Assembly (NCBI GenBank): GCA_024500155.1
Contig: CM044877.1
Location: 10,793,501 to 10,857,500, forward strand
From: Chenopodium formosanum
Taxonomy: Eukaryota > Streptophyta > Magnoliopsida > Caryophyllales > Amaranthaceae
Direction of reading: 5' to 3'
Length of the DNA: 64,000 bases
Shown one piece after another: positions 57,388 to 64,000 of the stretch; the first letter of the stretch is position 1, and every line of letters begins with the position of its first letter. The notes below the pieces were generated by a model. It searched no databases. It was not told the DNA's origin and saw nothing but the letters and a program-made list of their open reading frames with translations. Both the position numbers and the translations under genes were made by a program.

Positions 57388-60011
57388 CCATAAATTGAAA
57401 TCTAATCTTTTACGTACCTTTGATTAATTCAACCATAAACCGATTTAGCTATATAATTTGTCATCCATAAACGTATTTTGTACTCAAACATCACCTTCTA
57501 CATACCTTCATACTTTTCAACAAAAAATGAATATTCTTGGGCTGAAATTTCTTCTTGTTTACGTACTCTAATATGATAATAAGTCAACGAGCTCAATTGT
57601 ATCATAACATGCATGCATAAGCATTGCGCCCAAAATCCATTATTGCCGACATATATATAATATAAAATTATAATTATTTGATTATTATTATATTGGACTC
57701 AAGCTACAGCCTTATTTTCCCTTCAAATCTCTTTGGATCAATTACGGACGAATTGTCGTCATTAAAATGGATTCTTCCTATCTACTCACTCCCTTCCCTA
57801 CTTTTTCCAAACCTCTTATCCAAACAACGGCAGTAGTTTCGCTTCCTTTCTCTCTATTTCTTCTTATCTAAACTAAGTGTTACTCTAAAACCATCTCTAA
57901 TGGTGAGACTCTAGTGAGTATTTTTAGGAGAGAGATAGTATTTTTTGCAATGTATACCAATAAATTGATATCTAAACTTAGCAACTCCAAAAGAAAGTTG
58001 CTAAGTTTGGATACTTAACTTTGAGTCTCATTTGACAAAAAGTGTGGGCCCTTGTCAATATTCTAATATATTTTGTAATTTATTTAAGTTTTACTTATTT
58101 TTTTTTATTATTTTTTAATCTTATAATAATTGATGGGGCATAAATTAAAAGTGACATTTGTATATTTTAGAGAGTCTCACCACTGAGAATTTAGACTTCA
58201 TGTGAGTTGCTAAATTGAGAAAGTAGGTATAATATCACCATTGGAGGTAAAAAAAAAAAAAAAAAAAGCTCATTTTGTATTTCAATACTCAAACTTGAGT
58301 CTCACCACTGGAGATGGTCCAACAATAGATAACATATAGACACTGGTGTTAAAAGACCCATTCAACCAAAAGATTATGCTCCATCACACGAGATCCCATT
58401 GGGCTTGAAGTGTGGATGAAGCATGGGCTCTCCTTGAATATCTATCTGATCACGGTTGCTTGTGTGTAGATAAGAAAACTGATGGATCGGAGTATGCTGA
58501 TGAAAGCGACCCAAGTAACACTATTGAAGCAGATACTGAGGTGATCGGAGAGACAGCTCCGGCAACTCTCCTAGAAAAACTCACAGAAGATGCTCCAAAG
58601 TTTATTGAAGAAGTGGTTAGTACTTATGCTAATAAGACAGAGAATCTGGCTTCAGAGTTGTAAGTTATATATATTGCCTTTTCTATACTGCCTATCTAAT
58701 TTGTAAATCATTGGATCATTTTTATAAGGAATTTTTATATACATAAAAGAACATTTTATGTAACAATTTTAAACAAAATTAAATACTAGAACATCTTTAT
58801 GGATGGAACAAAAAAGAGATCGGATTATGCACATCATACTTTTTAATTTGCATGTAATAAGTGCTTTTGACTAACTTATTAATTACGAGTATGAACTTTA
58901 TTTTTATGGATCTATAGTTTTTGCTTAACTGTTGTTGAATACATTTATACATGTGTTTTAAAGTGAGGTAAATTGGTGATAATATTGCAGGACAAAGGCT
59001 ATTCCAGTTGCCGAATCCAAAGAATCTACTCCAGGTAATTTTAATTATAATTAAGCATCCAATAATGTAATTCTTTAGAGTCAAATTTTATCATTCTAAT
59101 ATATACTGTATACTAGTTCATGACCAATGCACGTACTTTCTTATATTTTGTGTAACACATAATTTTGATTTTTGACAATTGATATCCTTATTTTAAAATT
59201 AGGTTATGCCATTGAAAAATAACACCATTTTGACAATTAAATTAAGGTCATGACATTGAAAAACATAATATCCCCATGATAATTGGATTATCTCACATTC
59301 TTGTATGTGTGCGGCAAGTCATCATAGGATTACTTCATTAGTGTTACAATAGTTACTCGGGCAGTGTTATAGGGTTATTCGGATAGTGTTATAGAGTTGT
59401 TACTTTGTCAGTGTTATAAGGGTTACTTGGTTAATTAGTGCTTTAGTGAAAATTCTACAGTGGTCGTTTGAAATATGACTATCATAATATTTTAACAAGC
59501 AACATTTATGGACGTGATTGCAGCAGCTGAAGAGAAGAAGAAGCCAGAGTTCTTTAGCAAAATAAAGAATGGAGCTGAAAAGGCCAAGGAAGAGCTACAA
59601 AGTAAAGCCAAGGAAGAGCTAAAGAAGGTAGAAGGCGGTCTTACGGAAGCATACAAAGCATTCACATCAACATACAACAAGGCCACAACAATTGAGCAAC
59701 AACCTATAGATGACAAGAAACTCCAAGATGTTAAAGAGGTCAAAACCGATGAAGCGGCGAACGTGCCTGTGCCATTGTCAAGTCCAACTCCAACAGGGCT
59801 AGACCATCAAGATGATAATGTTGTGGCTGCTACCAGAGCGGCTGAGCCAACTAAAACGGAGGCAACGACAACGACGACGACAACGGAGGCAGCTAGTCAG
59901 CCAGGAGATAACCCTGAGAATAAGCAAGAGGTAAATTGTTTCACTTATTTGGCAGAAGAGCTACAAAAGGTGTGTGCAACATGGAACAACAACAACAAGA
60001 AAGAAGAATAG
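56130..60011 (+). CDS. Probable multi-exon host gene, function unknown
   Basis: Proposed exons: 56130-56148 (MADLSK), 56626-56754 (basic S/K-rich: SFKIFGKSPARTLSSKKSA), 58411-58659 (acidic: DEAWALLEYLSDHGCLCVD), 58991-59034 and 59524-60011. The last encodes a charged amphipathic KPEFFSKIKNGAEKAKEEL region, then a T/A/P-rich low-complexity stretch and LAEELQKVCATWNNNN, ending in TAG. All proposed junctions are GT-AG, and exons 3-5 join in phase. Exons 1-2 join in phase, but exon 2 leaves one base while exon 3 needs two, so at least one exon (3n+1 long) between 56755 and 58410 is missing from my model, or the gene is disrupted. I do not recognise the family. Compact, no signal peptide or membrane segment; likely an intracellular, disordered protein (inference). 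Confidence 0.5.
57890..58318 (+). mobile_element. Unclassified MITE family X, copy 2, intact (about 429 bp)
   Basis: Inverted ends ACCATCTCTAATGGTGAGACTC ... GAGTCTCACCACTGGAGATGGT, with internal palindromic pieces (TTGCTAAGTTTGGATA; TTAGCAACTC). It lies in the large second intron of the 56130 gene. The reverse complement of this sequence recurs at 17009-17912. No unambiguous target duplication was found, so the superfamily is open. An A-run lies inside at 58251-58267. Confidence 0.8.
59113..59460 (-). mobile_element. Possible Helitron 3' end inside an intron
   Basis: TATA/CTAGTTCATGACCAATGCACGTAC has the CTAG-plus-hairpin form of the Helitron ends at 18453 and 25559. The distal end is not defined. 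It lies in the last intron of the 56130 gene. Confidence 0.35.
59325..59440. repeat. Degenerate minisatellite (CAGTGTTATAGGG units)
   Basis: Four to five irregular copies of GTTACTCGGGCAGTGTTATA. Related to the array at 18125-18235. Confidence 0.55.
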
Positions 60012-60300
60012 TGTTTTATATTTTAATTCTTTTTGCATGGATATATGTAAATGTATCCAATGGTGTATAATTGGGTTTTAATTTTAATTTGTAATTTTAA
60101 ATTTGTATTGAATTGGTTAATTACAAGGTTGCATGTATAACCTTGTTGGGTGTGGAATGATTGCAAGGATACTTTGTGAATATCATAATATTAATTGATC
60201 CTTTTGTTATATTTTCGTGCATGTAATTGTACGTAAAGAAGAAATTTCATAGTTATCGATGTATTTATAATTAATTGCTAAGTGAACTTTTTTTCCTTAC

Positions 60301-60383
60301 AGTTTATTAATGAGAGAAGAAAATTAAGAACTGAATTGTACTTATTGGAGCTGAGCTGAAAATAATCTGAAAAGAACAGGCCC
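60301..60383. mobile_element. Harbinger-like MITE remnant (copy 3)
   Basis: The right part of the family only: GAGAGAAGAAAATTAAGAACTG ..., GGAGCTGAGCTGAA, ending GAACAGGCCC then TTA. The left inverted repeat is missing. Confidence 0.6.
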
Positions 60384-61763
60384 TTAGACTAGTACATTCT
60401 ATGGAGTAATTTCTTTATTTACTTGTTTTGGGCAAAATTATTGTTGTATTACATATATTTTTTAAGTAATACTTAGTAGTTCAAAAGATAAATAATATAT
60501 ATAATTTTTTTTTTTTTTTTATCTATTTTGAATATTGTGTAACTAACATTTGGCAATCATACTATGGAGTATTTGCAATTTTGCATACACTCCATGACTC
60601 TTTGTTTATGAATATGATTTCTTATATTATAATAATAAATTGAATATAATAATTACAATTTACAACCAAAACAACATAGTTGCAAAAGCCAATCCCTTGT
60701 ACACCTTTTCTTGAAGTGATCAAGTTAAATTATTTTGCATTACTAATATTGTATTGAAGTTAACTTTCATATAAAAATGAAAGTTAGTAATTTTAAAACT
60801 TTTTATTAAATATGGACCAACAACTGTTAATATTATTATTAAAATAACATTTTGATTAGATATTTTTGTTGATTTAGCGGTCATTTTATTGAAAATAATG
60901 TGTGTAGTTTAAAGATATGACATGTTCATTAATTGTTTAATTACAATACCAAAAATAAAGTGGGAATATAAATTGTTTATGCTAATTTTCGTTAGGTGGG
61001 ATTGAATATCAAAATCTAGGCTACGGATCAACTAAATAAAACCGTGAATAAAACTAATGCAAATATAAAAAAATAACACAAAGAATTGTTGACGCGGAAA
61101 ACCCGATGAAGGTAAAATCCGAGGGTATAATGAGGATTTACCAAACTTTCACTATGCAAAATATCAAAGGAATCGATTTACAATGTATGCTTAAAGTATT
61201 TTAGTAGCTAGGTTGCAATGTGTCTACCGTTGATAGTGCCCTACCCTTATATAGATGCTAATTAGGGTTCACAATTAGCCGTTGCAAGGAGATAAACTAC
61301 TTCCTCTATTCTAGAAATTATCTTCTCAGTGAATCCTTATCCCACTCATCCCACTAACGGTTGTATCCAGCTGGTAGGGAGACTCAGTCTTGTGTACATC
61401 GCTTCCTAGAAAATAGGAAGGCAGTTCTTATGTTTTTCGTCCGTCAGAGCTACTCTTTCGTCATCGAGGTTTGCAGCTTGGTTTTGCCGTTGACATTTGT
61501 TGACTTCTACTTGACTTTGACTCACAGGAATTTACGCATAACATAAACAATATTTTTTTTGTTTGATATCTCTATATTTGAAAAAAAAAATTAAAAGCTC
61601 GTTATTTGATTATGAATTGTCAAATATAGGGAGTAAACTATATTTGATATCTCTATTACTGAAAATTTAACGAGCTTTTAATTTTTTTTTTCGAAATTTG
61701 ATTAAAAACGGCGCCTATGATATTAATGCATTTTACGAAAAAAGGTATTACTAACATATTAAA
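60384..61763. other. Intergenic; possible old LTR fragment and an inverted repeat
   Basis: 60384-61080 is AT-rich with nothing recognised. 61080-61540 (GTTGACGCGGAAAACCCG, CCTTATATAGATGC) has the look of an LTR or element remnant that I cannot assign. 61570-61702 contains an inverted repeat around TTAAAAGCTCGTT / AACGAGCTTTTAA. Confidence 0.35.
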
Positions 61764-63290
<1,527 letters not shown>

Positions 63291-64000
63291 TAAATCCATT
63301 TTAATCCTAGTGCTGCAAGTAACTTTCCGACGATATCCATTCCCCATCTCATGAAAGGCCATGGAGATAAGGTTTGGTGCAAAGATTCTGAAGGCGTGTG
63401 GACGGTGTTGGCGAATTGTTGACAGCTATCACATTTGGCGACATATTGCATGGCGTCTTCATGGAGCGTCGGTCTATCCTTGTCTCTTTGCGATTTTGGC
63501 TAGCCCTCTACCTCCAACATGACTGCTGCATATGCCATCGTGTAGATGGCTAAGGATAGACTGTTGTTCATGTCTTTGGATGCATCTTTGTGACAATCCC
63601 GACGCTGATTTATGTAACAAGACTCCATAGACGATATGGTATTAGGAAGGGTATCGTTGGTAAGGTAATCTATGAGGGATTTGTTCCAGCTGTCGTCGTT
63701 GTTAACTTCGATGGGAAGGATTGCTTTTGTGGATATAGACAGCTTTTGTAAGTAGACTAAAGGGATATTTGTGAAGGTGGTCTTTTTTAGAGCGAAGGCT
63801 AAGTTGGCAAGTGCATCGGCTTAGGCATTTAGGTCATTGGAATTTGTTGGATTGTGAATGGGTTGAAGTGTTTGGATTTTTGTTTGGATATTTCGAGGTA
63901 GGCTGTCATTTTGGAGTCTTTTGCAGCAAAATCTTCTGTTATTTGGCTGACGATGAGGAAGGAGTCACTGTATACGTCTAAAGTTGTTGCTCCCAAGTCT
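63291..64000 (-). pseudogene. Tat/Ogre-like Ty3/gypsy pol fragment (RNase H to integrase)
   Basis: The minus strand reads, from the right edge, LGATTLDVYSDSFLIVSQIT (RNase H), FNPFTIQQIPMT, an Ala/Leu stretch and VYLQKLSIS. After a gap come the integrase zinc-site and core entry: YVAKCDSCQQFANTVHTPSE, then PWPFMRWGMDIVGKL. The latter pattern is typical of Tat/Ogre-type elements and differs from the chromovirus at 32 kb. Stops are seen near 63833, 63497 and 63293. Most of the region between RNase H and integrase is absent. It continues beyond the window. Confidence 0.75.

Noticed and set aside
61300..61340. Stowaway-like end (CTACTTCCTCTATTCTAGAA)
   Set aside because: No matching inverted partner nearby.

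Overview
This 64 kb window is nuclear DNA from a flowering plant. The evidence is a gene with GT-AG introns for a plant-specific IQM calmodulin-binding protein, together with plant transposon families (MULE, CACTA, hAT, Stowaway and Harbinger MITEs, Helitrons, L1-type LINE, Ty1/copia SIRE, Ty3/gypsy chromovirus). The repeat style resembles Amaranthaceae (spinach/beet relatives), but that is an impression and not a demonstration. Base composition is AT-rich. I saw no tRNA, rRNA, CRISPR array or prokaryotic feature.

Layout. 1-2060: end of a decayed autonomous MULE (minus strand) that continues beyond the left edge. 2541-3580: probable lone LTR. 4558-4798: Harbinger-type MITE. 4.8-10.45 kb: degenerate but nearly full-length L1-type LINE ending in a poly(A) tail. 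12.5-16.3 kb: the one clearly intact host gene, an eight-coding-exon IQM gene on the minus strand with a 5'UTR intron and a TATA box. 17.0-27.1 kb: gene-free DNA packed with MITEs, Helitron copies, an hAT element and a diverged local duplication.

27.9-53.64 kb is one nested structure. A short MULE (about 1.15 kb net, 9-bp target duplication) was split by two LTR retrotransposons. The left one is a 14.4 kb gypsy chromovirus. Its outer ends carry a perfect 5-bp duplication, but its interior runs opposite to its outer LTR halves, leaving a 1.5 kb head-to-head LTR palindrome. It was itself hit by a 706-bp MULE in one palindrome arm and by a 4 kb CACTA element inside gag. The right one is a 10.2 kb SIRE-type copia with two nearly identical 1.26 kb LTRs, tRNA-Met primer site, gag, pol and an extra third ORF.

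53.7-55.04 kb: hAT element with a nested Stowaway. 56.1-60.0 kb: a probable host gene of unknown function whose introns carry a MITE and a Helitron end. 61.76-63.29 kb: a truncated LTR of the same gypsy family with a large AAT microsatellite. 63.3-64 kb: remains of a different (Tat/Ogre-like) gypsy pol.

How it fits together: nearly all coding sequence here is mobile-element polyprotein, broken by frameshifts and by stops that look like C-to-T decay. Several insertions are proven within the window because a related copy still shows the empty target site (at 17.0/57.9 kb, 20.8/22.0 kb and in the two arms of the LTR palindrome). This gives an internal relative chronology.
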